NCBI GenBank assembly: GCA_030374805.1
Contig: JARGSG010000241.1
Span: forward strand, 1 to 64,000
DNA from: Gracilaria gracilis
Lineage: Eukaryota; Rhodophyta; Florideophyceae; Gracilariales; Gracilariaceae
Reading direction: 5' to 3'
Length of the DNA: 64,000 nt
Translations under genes and position numbers: made by a program
In this document: one piece after another, positions 33,711 to 42,783 of the stretch
How the letters are laid out: every line of letters starts with the position of its first letter
How positions within the stretch are numbered: the stretch's first letter is position 1
Notes under the pieces: generated by a model
Seen by the model: the letters and a program-made list of their open reading frames with translations, nothing else
Told to the model about the DNA's origin: nothing
Database searches by the model: none

Positions 33711-34125
33711 CCCAGTGGAAATCTGAGATACACATGTGATATGAGTTGGATATATTTGAAGCAGAATTTGTAAAGTTATTATACAATTCTGATAAGTGTT
33801 TAGTATCTTGTTGAATTGGATATCATACTTTCGTGGGTCTCACGAAAGGTCTTGATATCGATCTGATGTATTTACGGTATAATTTTCAGAGAGATTTGAT
33901 ATGGCAAATTTTAGAATATATCGCACTTATATCGCAAATGTGGAAAATAGTACCAAAGATATATCACATATATATCAGTTCCACGTCTGAAATATATCAA
34001 AAGTTATCAGAACTGTATCATTTCCGCATATCTTTCATATCTGTAGTATAAAAGTTTCGTACTAATCCTACGTCCTACAAAGATATCATATCAATATCCA
34101 ATCTGTATCACGGATTTCCACTGGG
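33711..34125. mobile_element. 415-bp MITE family, copy 5
   Basis: Full length, forward orientation. The flanks ACTC and CTTG do not form a clear duplication. It is more diverged than the others. Confidence 0.85.
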
Positions 34126-34494
34126 CTTGTAACGTTTATGTTTTGAAGAATGGCATGCTTTTTCTTCTAACGAACAAAAAACGATAACTCTTTACAAAAG
34201 CAGCAATACCTCTCTAACAATATGTTCCCTCAGCACCCAGGTCCTGAACGAATACCTGATATCAGGCACCTGGGGCATACCAAATAACCTCAAGCGGTCC
34301 TCAAAATATTTTATTCACAAGTTAGGTTTGTCTCTGGTCATTTCACAATAACAAAGACAGTCTTCAAATATCGAAGACAGTCTTTGCCTATGGGTCCAGT
34401 CGCCGTGATCCCATCACGCGGTTTCTCCATCTCTTATCCTTAACTTCCCCGCTCCCACACTGTAGTTTACGTAATTACGTTGACGGTAACGTTA
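34126..34494. other. 369 bp without recognised features
   Basis: Spacer between MITEs with only a short repeated phrase (AAGACAGTCTT). No ORF of note. Confidence 0.5.
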
Positions 34495-34907
34495 CCGTGG
34501 AAATCTGTGATACAGGTTGGATATTGATATGATATCTCTGCAGAACATTGGATGAAAATGAAACTTTTATCGTACAGATATGAAAGATATTTAGGAAGGA
34601 TACAGTTCCGATAACTTTTGATATATTCCATAAGTGGAACTGATATATATGTGATATATTTTTGGTACTATTTCCTACATTTCCGATAAAAGTGCGATAT
34701 ATTCTGAAATTTGTCATATCAGATCTCTTTCTAAATTATACTTTAAATACATCAGATCCATATCAAGACCTTTCGTGAGACTTACCCAAATATGATATCT
34801 AATTCAACAATATACTAAAAACGTATCTGAATTGTATCATAACCTTACAAATTCTGCTTCAAATATATCGAACTCATATCACATGTGTATCTCAGATTTC
34901 CACTGGG
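34495..34907. mobile_element. 415-bp MITE family, copy 6 (reverse)
   Basis: The left tip has lost two bases of CCCAGTGG. Flanking AACGTTA and AACATTA are similar but not a clean 4-bp duplication. Confidence 0.85.
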
Positions 34908-35017
34908 AACATTACCAGAGAACTGCCCTTGATTGCTGAGAAACGATTGAACAGAGACTTCCACTCTCTTTTGATATGCTTCAATACTAGTGCGCCTTCT
35001 GGCTACTGCTTGAGCCT

Positions 35018-35880
35018 TCACATTTCCATCTTCATTATTCTTCTGAAATTAACTTCTCTGTTTACAAGCATTATCTTCAGATTTATCCATGTACTCTTCA
35101 GTTTTATCCAAACTTTTTGACTTTTGTTCAATAGAACCACCAATATTCCCCTCTTGCTGACTTTTCTCAAACGACCCGCGTAAATTTTTGTAGAACAAAA
35201 AAAGCGGTGATTAAGATGTCCAGACCGTAGAGCGATACTGGCATCACCCATCCCCGCCCTAAACAACTGCGTTATCACAGTAGATCGAAGCCCATGCAAA
35301 GTCATAGATCGACGAACGCCAACCCCTGTAGTATTGTTAGTTGTCAAAGCCTCAGAAATATACCGCACCAAAGTAGTACCACTCATGTTTTTCGGCTTGA
35401 AAAACGAGCTCGGTAATGTCGCACGAAGGTTCACAGCGCAGGAAAACTTTTCCTGCCGCTGTTAAAAAGATAAAACAATGCTCGTGTACTCTTTTAAGTC
35501 TTCAAACACATTGAGCAAGCCTTGAAGTTGGCGACGGTTCCGGACAAAAACCTCCTTGGGCTTCGAGTTGATATACATCATGCCTTCGGACTGCGTCTTT
35601 GATGCCCCATCGGAACTACCAATTCTTCCAACGATTCGGAACACATTCTCCTCTATGTCCAAAACTTTTTTGACTTCTTGAAGCCGTAAACCGTGCAATT
35701 TGCTCTTTCGAAAAGCTCCCGTCAGCGCTATATTGAAAATCATCCAAGTCATGAACCCTTTCGGATGTGCCTTGCTCAACTGCGTTGACTTGTAAATAGT
35801 GATGATGTTGTCTTCCGTCAGAATATTATGATTCTGACGACATATGCCATTAGCCTTTTGCCGTTTTTTATGACGTTGTC
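35018..35880 (-). pseudogene. tyrosine recombinase (Crypton/DIRS-like), broken
   Basis: A single minus-strand frame runs from about 35880 to 35018 with one TAA at 35462-35464. The catalytic set is visible: an Arg block (GAFRKSKLHGLRLQEV), the H-x-x-R box (MTLHGLRSTVITQLFRAG), the following His (LRSGHLNHRF) and a candidate Tyr (STKIYAGRL). This order is diagnostic of tyrosine recombinases such as those of Crypton and DIRS transposons. No GCR1-like DNA-binding domain or reverse transcriptase is visible, so the choice between the two is open. The N-terminus seems cut off near 35880, about 100 bp before the gypsy LTR. Confidence 0.65.
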
Positions 35881-35977
35881 AAGGGCTGTTGAGAGCACTT
35901 TGTCAGGATCCGAAAATACTTTACCGGAAAAAAAGTTACGTTCGTCGTTCTTTAAGGACAACACTCGTTAGAGGAGG

Positions 35978-36369
35978 TGTTGGGGACATATTGAAATTTC
36001 CGCATTGGTGCGTAGAGTCGTTATATGGGCTGTACCGCCGCTGGTGGGGTCTTGCGCTCAGACGGTTTTTGGGATTGTACACGTTGGATACACGGCCTGA
36101 GCTACCGCTCAGCGGGCTTGATGGGAACACGTGTTGCACGGATACCCAGGAGGCGATGCCACCACATTGCTGTACTTACTACATACATTTGATACTTTAT
36201 TTGGCGGGCGCGCCCACTGTCAGGGGCCGCGCCAAGCCCACTACCTAGTAGGTTGAGCTATGCTGCCTCAGTAAATCACCCTTTTCAAGCACGGGCTTCT
36301 TGGCTCTAACTACCACGCCTTCGCGGACTGTTCACCTCCAAGTGGAGGGACGACCGCGTTGTTCACGTA
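35978..36369 (+). repeat. 5' LTR of gypsy copy B, left part
   Basis: It aligns with 9691-10085 of copy A and stops at GTA (36367-36369), the left target duplication of the 19-kb transposon. Confidence 0.88.
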
Positions 36370-36640
36370 CCCTAGCAAAAAAAAGGTTTTAAATGGCGAA
36401 TAAATGGCGCATATTAGTGGCGCACAAATGGCGTATAAATCAACGAATCATCGAGTTCTCTACGAAGCTCACCACAAATATATTTACGCCATTTTGTGGC
36501 CATTTCTGAAATGGCGTAAAAAAGTTGTATATCTTTTACGGAAATTTTTATAAATGGCGCAAAACTATTATATTGGCTAAAAATACCCATGTGTTCTTGT
36601 GATCTTTTGCGCCATTTATGAACCATTTGTTACAAATTGC
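36370..36640 (+). repeat. left subterminal AAATGGCG repeats of the 19-kb transposon
   Basis: At least nine ATGGCG/CGCCAT or TGGCGC units within 270 bp, beginning a few bases inside the terminal repeat. A further 300 bp (to about 36950) is very AT-rich and empty. Confidence 0.75.
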
Positions 36641-36959
36641 GCTCTTTGTAATAGCTACATATGGTGCATAACTAGCTTATAAAAACTATCTAAATATGTG
36701 TAAAAACGTCAGTATATATTCAATATATACGACTTTAATAGTACTTATCATCTGCATATAAAGTTATTTAATCAAAAACAAAAGCAGCATAAATAATTTA
36801 TAAATTCTTCTAAAATACAACATAAATAATATATAAAAATAACTTATATGTGCAATATATAGTGTTTAAAAAAGTAATAAAAGTGATATAAGTTTAATTT
36901 AAATTTCGTGTATAAAGTTTTTAATATTTGAATAGTAACAATTTAATTTCGGTTTTCAG

Positions 36960-37128
36960 GATATGAAAAAGCCAAGTTACATGTGGCTCAGTATGAAATC
37001 AGGAAGACAATCAGTAAAAAGGAGGCATCAGAAAATGAACCGAATGAGACGTTGAAACAAAATGTAATCAGGTTAGTAACAGCAGAAGGCCAAGAAGCGT
37101 GGGGTAAGAATAAAGTGATTCTGTTCTA
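36960..37128 (+). other. exon-like open segment
   Basis: After a TTTTCAG acceptor-like sequence, a frame stays open for 55 codons to TAA at 37126. It is Lys/Glu-rich (YEKAKLHVAQYEIRKTISKK at its start). A GTTAGT at 37072 could be a donor. It may be a captured exon, but no family is recognised. Confidence 0.25.
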
Positions 37129-38255
37129 AACCTACCAACATGTGTGAAAGGGCCCTCTACGTGTATATGTGGGTGAATCCATACCCTCCGGTATCCATCT
37201 CTGTCGACTACGATGCAGCTCTGGTCACAACGCCAAGCGCATTGGAGACGATACGAGAGTCCTGTACGGCTGTGACAAAAACAGAGCGAAACTTCACATT
37301 GTAGTCAGTGAATGAGTATTAGAATGGTGCTAATGCCGAGAGGTGATACCATACATTGCAACAGTGCAGAAAAGTGAAGCAACCACGACATCAATAACAT
37401 AGGGAAAACGGAATAGAGTACAATGCAAAATAAGAAAATGTTAACGATTCAAGGATGACAGCATGTTTTGCATTCTGTGCATGGTACAAGGCCCAATTTT
37501 GAAGCTGAGTGATCCTTGTAATGCATTCAAATACCCACAGTAAGACTTTCTGTCAGTACGAAGAACGCGGGGACTGGGAATGCAGCGCTCGGAAAATGCA
37601 TCGTGCTCAACGTACGTAACGCTCTTCGAAGGACCATATGTTTCCAGAACTGTTGCAGTATGTGTGTTACAACTCGCGGAAGAAACCGCGAAGCAGTGAA
37701 TAGTGCTGATTGAATTGGCTGACGCTCCCGTTATTCACCATCACTGACGATGGTGGTGCCAAGGAGCTCCTCGATGAGAAGAAAGCACATCATGAACAGT
37801 AAATGTATGAACCAAGGGCACAGCTACGTGTACAGATCGCCACACATACAGGTTACAGAAAACTCTTCCAAGCTTGTAGACGAAGCGCTTTCTCTCACGC
37901 GGTCCTCCTGATTCATCAAATTGTTTCAGAACGAAATCAGACGGAAGGTTCCAAAAGTATAAATACTTTCAAAACTGGTGCTGTCTTGCCAATACCAGTA
38001 TGGCCAATTACAACTGTAAAGAATGACGTACATTTATCTCGTCAATGGTATATTGATGTCTGTTCTTTCCCCTCTCAGCACAAAACGCGCGTTTGGGAGC
38101 AAGTGATGGGACCGATAACCAAGAACGTTATTTGAGTACCACAAGTCCTTTCGAAACTTTCGCATGCGATAGCCGCCTTTATACCTCACCAGGCACCCGG
38201 AAGATGCATCCGTCCGACATGATATCAAAATAAAGAAGAAATCGGTACGAAGCAC
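37129..38255. other. 1.1 kb between left end and transposase, no recognised gene
   Basis: Several short ORFs, the longest 37803-38135 on the plus strand (110 codons), lack known motifs. It may contain the 3' region of the transposase gene. Confidence 0.4.
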
Positions 38256-41249
38256 TCAAAGTGACTGCTTCCTCCGCTTCTTTCGTCTCACTAACCCAAC
38301 GAGATTCATGAAATCGATTTCAGGAGTCCACGGCTCTCCTGAAAGGAGACCGCTGGGCTCACGCATATCGTCAATGAAATAAGTTCGATAAGAGACTCCG
38401 CCCTTCTTGTTCTTTACCTCGATTTCAACGACGCCTATTGGATGCGATATGCAGGCAATAGACTCGATGGAAACTCCGGTAAACAGTGAGGGATTATCCC
38501 TACGTTTCTTCGCAAAAACTTGTCCTTGATCCCCTTCATGAAGGCCACTGGATGCCCAGCTGGCAACCACAAGCAGATGCACATCACCACCTACTCGTTG
38601 TTCAAGAAACCCGAGAGCCTTACCGTAGGAGACGTTTATCTTTTCTTCATTATCGATTCGAAAGTATGCAGAAAAGAAACAACTGTGTCTCTCCTGGGCA
38701 TTGGTTTGGGAGAATTTCTTATACAAAGCCGGTGTTTGTAGTGCGCACTTGTCCTGATGAAGTCTATCCCATAACACAATGTTGCCATCAAGTGCCAAAC
38801 ACTGGTTTACCTCACCGGTAGACACTCCCAAAGTTTCATAGTAGCGTTTTAACATACTTCGCAGATTTGGAAGCATTCTGATCTCCGCAGTAGATATGGT
38901 CGTGTCCTTTCTCGGATGTCGTAGTTCGTAGTCTCTCAACTGCATCTCATGCGATCGGACTCGAAGATGAAATGAGTGGCCATGGCGATCTTCCTCCTCG
39001 AGAAAAGGTATGCTAATATTGTGCATAATACCATAGAAGCGAGCTGCCGTTTGATACTTTATCTTTTCCCTCACCGATTCAGCAAATTTGTCTCTGGCGT
39101 GAGTATACCTATTCATCTGCCCCGCAAAGTTTTCAACAGACCATTGGGCAAGCATGGAGATAGGTCCACATCTCCTTATGCTTTCAGCCATATGAAGTAG
39201 TAAGTGATAAACATACTTACACACTCTTATCCGATCAGGACTCATCTGATAATAAACGGTTGAGAAGTGCTGAAAAAAATCCTTTGCCAAAGTATCAATA
39301 TCATCCACTGTCTCTTGCTTAAGTTCCCATTGAATGCATCGATGGACAAGTGATACAAATAGCTTCCATCCTCTAATTATTTCGTCGGGAAGGCATTCAT
39401 GCAGGACTACTAAGCTTGTTGCCAAAACAAAGTGTTTCCATTCACTTGCTTTCCAAAGATTACGCTTCTCCAAACCTCTTGGCCGTCTACACAGCGACGA
39501 GGAGAGTCCGGTACCACAGTTTCTCATATTATTGGATACGATGGTGAGCAAATTCTCTTTGGCCAAGAATGCAAGCTCTGGAAACTGGCCCGATGTCCAT
39601 ATCTCTACCATATCCTTCGCAACATTCTCGAATAGTAAGTGCATAATATCGGGTGGGAACGACCAGAAAGCCTTGATTGTTCGAAGCTCAAGTAGCGGAC
39701 TTGGATGAATGGAAGAGAATCCATACTCTTTTAGAATACCCTGAATGTCACGACCACTCATGGAGCTATAACTCGCTTGAACCGTATCGTACTGTGCTCT
39801 CACTTCTTTGTTCGTTCGAAGTGGCAGATCGTCTGGGCGCCACAGTACCTTTCTTTTCCCTGCCATGCTAGATTGTCCCACGAAGCTCCCACACCGTTGC
39901 ATTATCTTTGGCGGAAAGTAGACATGCCCTACATAAACACCTTTAATTTTGCAAAATCGACAGGGTACGAGTCCGTTGTGGCCCTTCAGATGGGTCAATT
40001 TCTTCATGGCCACAAGATCGGCTTGCACAAATAGAAGATGCACTCTTACATTTGCTTCACGGCCGTTCCAGAGGCGTACGCTTCGGCCATGATGGGAAAG
40101 AAATCTGATCTCTTCTATGAACGGTCTCAAGAAAGACGTGAGGTCTTTTGGGTCATTTGGACCTGGAATGAACATGACGGGGAGCAGGTTTCGCGATTTG
40201 TATCTTTCCGATGGATGCAGATTCAAAACCGTTGCAACTACAGGCCAGTACGTGTAATCATTTGACTCGAAAGGCTGCACTCCATCGGTAGAGATGGAGA
40301 GAAAAATGTCATCGAGCACAGAAGAATGTCCACCGAGCTCCTCCACTACCTCTTGAAACAAAGATCCACTGAAAAAGTCTTTCATAGATGCGTTTCCATT
40401 GTTAAGGGCTTCTGATATCCCTTGCTGATAGTATTCGAAAAGCAGAGGTCCCATGAGTGTGCTTTGCAGCCAAATGTGTAGTCTGTCCCAAACGTTGATG
40501 TACTGAACATCACATGGTGAACCAAATGTTTGAGAACAGTACTTACAGGACGACACTGATCCATCCGCAAAGTGAGAAAGAAGCTGATGATACACTGGAC
40601 AGGATGGATGGAACGAAGTGTGAAGCGGAGAGTTTCGTATGAGAGCTGCACGAATACCATTAAATGACTTATATCGTATCGCAGGATCATCCTCAGTAGT
40701 CGCATCACGTACAAGATCATCCATCAGCGCGTCCGTAACGGCATGTTTGATGCCTATTCCGACGAGTTTTCCATGGTTCTTCATGAAGGAGTGGAATCTG
40801 ACGTCCTTTGAGTTCATCCCTGGATTTGGCGCTGCGAAGTTCGTTGTCTGGGAACCAGAACTACTGTGATGGGATGGAAGCTTTCGACAATCAGTTGAGG
40901 AAGAACTTTGTACCACACTTGAAGAATCCTCTTGAACATTAGAGATGTAAGTCTCACAACCGTTAGAAGATATAGAGAGATTGATTTCATAGTCAGATTC
41001 AAAAAGAGATCCTTCCTCCACATCATCGATAGTTGTGGAAGAAGAAGAATCAGATGTGTAGCCGAACGTGTGCAGTTGTTCATGATTTGTAATTCGTTCT
41101 GGCATCGGCAAAAAACAGCTTCCTACCTCTGATTCCGCTCCAATCTGGGCTTCATGTCGGTGAAGAAGTGCCGTTCGAAAAGATATGAGCTTCCCAGTAT
41201 AGCACCGACAATGGTAACAAGGGTGGCACACGTATCCCAGTGTGTCCAT
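38256..41249 (-). CDS. Tnp2-family (EnSpm/CACTA-type) transposase
   Basis: This uninterrupted 997-aa ORF starts at ATG 41249. An N-terminal Cys/His cluster (CHPCYHCRCYTGK to LLHRHEA) resembles a DNA-binding finger. The catalytic core shows LSISTDGVQPFESNDYTYWP, the LLPVMFIPGPNDPKDLTSFL block, HLLFVQADLVAMKKLTHLKG and HNGLVPCRFCKIKG, then PPDIMHLLFENVAKDMVEIW. These are the hallmark blocks of transposase family tnp2 (PF02992). The C-terminal third matches the DUF4218-like region in position. It would bind the subterminal repeats and cut the element ends. The element could still be autonomous, since no stop or shift is seen. It is divergent from the gene at 41660-42781, separated by about 0.2-0.4 kb. 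Confidence 0.9.
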   Translation of the reverse strand: MDTLGYVCHPCYHCRCYTGKLISFRTALLHRHEAQIGAESEVGSCFLPMPERITNHEQLHTFGYTSDSSSSTTIDDVEEGSLFESDYEINLSISSNGCETYISNVQEDSSSVVQSSSSTDCRKLPSHHSSSGSQTTNFAAPNPGMNSKDVRFHSFMKNHGKLVGIGIKHAVTDALMDDLVRDATTEDDPAIRYKSFNGIRAALIRNSPLHTSFHPSCPVYHQLLSHFADGSVSSCKYCSQTFGSPCDVQYINVWDRLHIWLQSTLMGPLLFEYYQQGISEALNNGNASMKDFFSGSLFQEVVEELGGHSSVLDDIFLSISTDGVQPFESNDYTYWPVVATVLNLHPSERYKSRNLLPVMFIPGPNDPKDLTSFLRPFIEEIRFLSHHGRSVRLWNGREANVRVHLLFVQADLVAMKKLTHLKGHNGLVPCRFCKIKGVYVGHVYFPPKIMQRCGSFVGQSSMAGKRKVLWRPDDLPLRTNKEVRAQYDTVQASYSSMSGRDIQGILKEYGFSSIHPSPLLELRTIKAFWSFPPDIMHLLFENVAKDMVEIWTSGQFPELAFLAKENLLTIVSNNMRNCGTGLSSSLCRRPRGLEKRNLWKASEWKHFVLATSLVVLHECLPDEIIRGWKLFVSLVHRCIQWELKQETVDDIDTLAKDFFQHFSTVYYQMSPDRIRVCKYVYHLLLHMAESIRRCGPISMLAQWSVENFAGQMNRYTHARDKFAESVREKIKYQTAARFYGIMHNISIPFLEEEDRHGHSFHLRVRSHEMQLRDYELRHPRKDTTISTAEIRMLPNLRSMLKRYYETLGVSTGEVNQCLALDGNIVLWDRLHQDKCALQTPALYKKFSQTNAQERHSCFFSAYFRIDNEEKINVSYGKALGFLEQRVGGDVHLLVVASWASSGLHEGDQGQVFAKKRRDNPSLFTGVSIESIACISHPIGVVEIEVKNKKGGVSYRTYFIDDMREPSGLLSGEPWTPEIDFMNLVGLVRRKKRRKQSL

Positions 41250-41459
41250 GATTTGCTATGAAGAATGCCTGGTTGTTACAGGCACTTCTGGATGTGAGAA
41301 AGACAATATTGAACCACACAAAGTGAAACAAGCATTGAATCACTTTGAAGGCAATCATGTGCGACATGTTCATGTCTGACTTGCTTTTCATTCTTGGATG
41401 ATATTGATGCAGAGAACATCTAATATATCATTCGCGGGAATCCTTGTTCGGCACACATC
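41250..41459. promoter_or_regulatory. short divergent intergenic region of the 19-kb transposon
   Basis: 210 bp between the transposase start and the first upstream ATG on the plus strand (41460). It must hold both promoters if the second gene starts there. No TATA box is obvious. Confidence 0.35.
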
Positions 41460-41659
41460 ATGAGGCGTATTGTGTTTCGGATTGATTTCAATGAACCGAA
41501 AATGGCGTACAAAATATTGAAAACACTGGAAGATTGCACTGCCATGAATCATACTCGAGTGCACCGCTGGTTCCACAAGTACCCAACAGAAGAGAGCCAT
41601 CGCCAATCTTCCAGAACTACCGAGCCCAGCTCATTGTGCAAAATCTCCACTTTGCAGCC

Positions 41660-42781
41660 ATGGGTGTTGTCGAGAACGCGATTGTGCTGCCTGACCCAAC
41701 TATTGGACGCACATCGAAGCAGTCTAGCTCCGTTAGCCTTGGGAAGGCTCTCAATGAAGCAATCGAGATTCACAACGCCCGAATAAACGGTGAGAAACAG
41801 GAAACCATCCGTTTGGAGATACTTGAGAAACCCCGTGCGTACTCTCAGAAGGTGATGGTGACTGTGGAGCGCAAGATTTGTCGAAGCAAATTGTTCAAGA
41901 AGTACTATGGTAAAGTAAGTTATCAAACGATAATGAAAGAAACGCCGAGAACCCAGTTCATGGAGGAGGTTGATCGCATCATAAGTGCGGTAAACGAAGA
42001 ACACAGATTACTGGCATACACCGAAGGAAGTTGGGGGGCACGTAAAGCGCTCGTTACAAAACTGCGCATAGCCGCAGCTACAAACAAGAATGCAGGGAAG
42101 GAGAGAAAGTCCAAAACGCGTCCCACTGTACAGCAGAAAAATCGTACGAAAGAGAAACCTAATGATATCAATAACGCCACTGAAGAAGATATGGAAACAT
42201 CAAGCGACGAGGATGAAGTTCGACCTGTAATAAAAGGCGGTAGACGAAGCCGAATTCAACCCACTGTGGTGAGGTCTAAGTTGTCCGCAGAACCTAGAAA
42301 GCGAAAGGCTGGGGACAGCTTTGAGGGCGTTGAAGTTACAACTAAGAAGCCCAAAATTTTGAAACAGCGAAGAAGCCTTCTACTTCGAAAGAACACACCG
42401 ATGAATTCATTGGTGGGAAATGGCCAGAAAAATGCAGCATTGAACATGAAAGACAAAGGCACCATGAAGACCGGACACGGAAACGCTCGTGGTCGTGTTA
42501 CGCATTCAAAAACTGTTAGAAATGCAACAGATGTAGGTCATTCTCCATCCTCCAGTCCGGAGTCTGACAATGTTACAGCAGGTATCGATTCGACACCCAC
42601 CCGGGTTTGCGTGATTGATGGTTGTGTTTTTAACTCGCCTCCGACGCATAGGTGCAAGATATGTGAAAAACCTATGCATAACCTGTGCGGGCAACGTGTT
42701 CTTGGAAAGGATGCGATTGATGGGCTTTTCTTCTGTTCGATCTCGTGTATTGTTCAGAGTGTTCGCAACTCTAATGAGTAA
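41660..42781 (+). CDS. basic protein with C-terminal PHD-like Cys/His finger (TnpA-like candidate)
   Basis: From ATG 41660 there are 373 residues. The frame is open back to 41534 without an ATG, and another frame (ATG 41460) encodes 40 plausible residues before a possible 1-nt shift near 41580, so the true start may be upstream. The N-terminal third is helical (VSLGKALNEAIEIHNARING). The middle is strongly basic with acidic patches (EEDMETSSDEDEVRP). The end carries eight Cys/His in a finger-like pattern (CVIDGC, HRCKICEKPMHNLCG, FFCSISC). By position and charge it may be the DNA-binding accessory protein that EnSpm elements usually encode. This is inference; it could also be captured. Confidence 0.5.
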   Translation: MGVVENAIVLPDPTIGRTSKQSSSVSLGKALNEAIEIHNARINGEKQETIRLEILEKPRAYSQKVMVTVERKICRSKLFKKYYGKVSYQTIMKETPRTQFMEEVDRIISAVNEEHRLLAYTEGSWGARKALVTKLRIAAATNKNAGKERKSKTRPTVQQKNRTKEKPNDINNATEEDMETSSDEDEVRPVIKGGRRSRIQPTVVRSKLSAEPRKRKAGDSFEGVEVTTKKPKILKQRRSLLLRKNTPMNSLVGNGQKNAALNMKDKGTMKTGHGNARGRVTHSKTVRNATDVGHSPSSSPESDNVTAGIDSTPTRVCVIDGCVFNSPPTHRCKICEKPMHNLCGQRVLGKDAIDGLFFCSISCIVQSVRNSNE

Positions 42782-42783
42782 TC

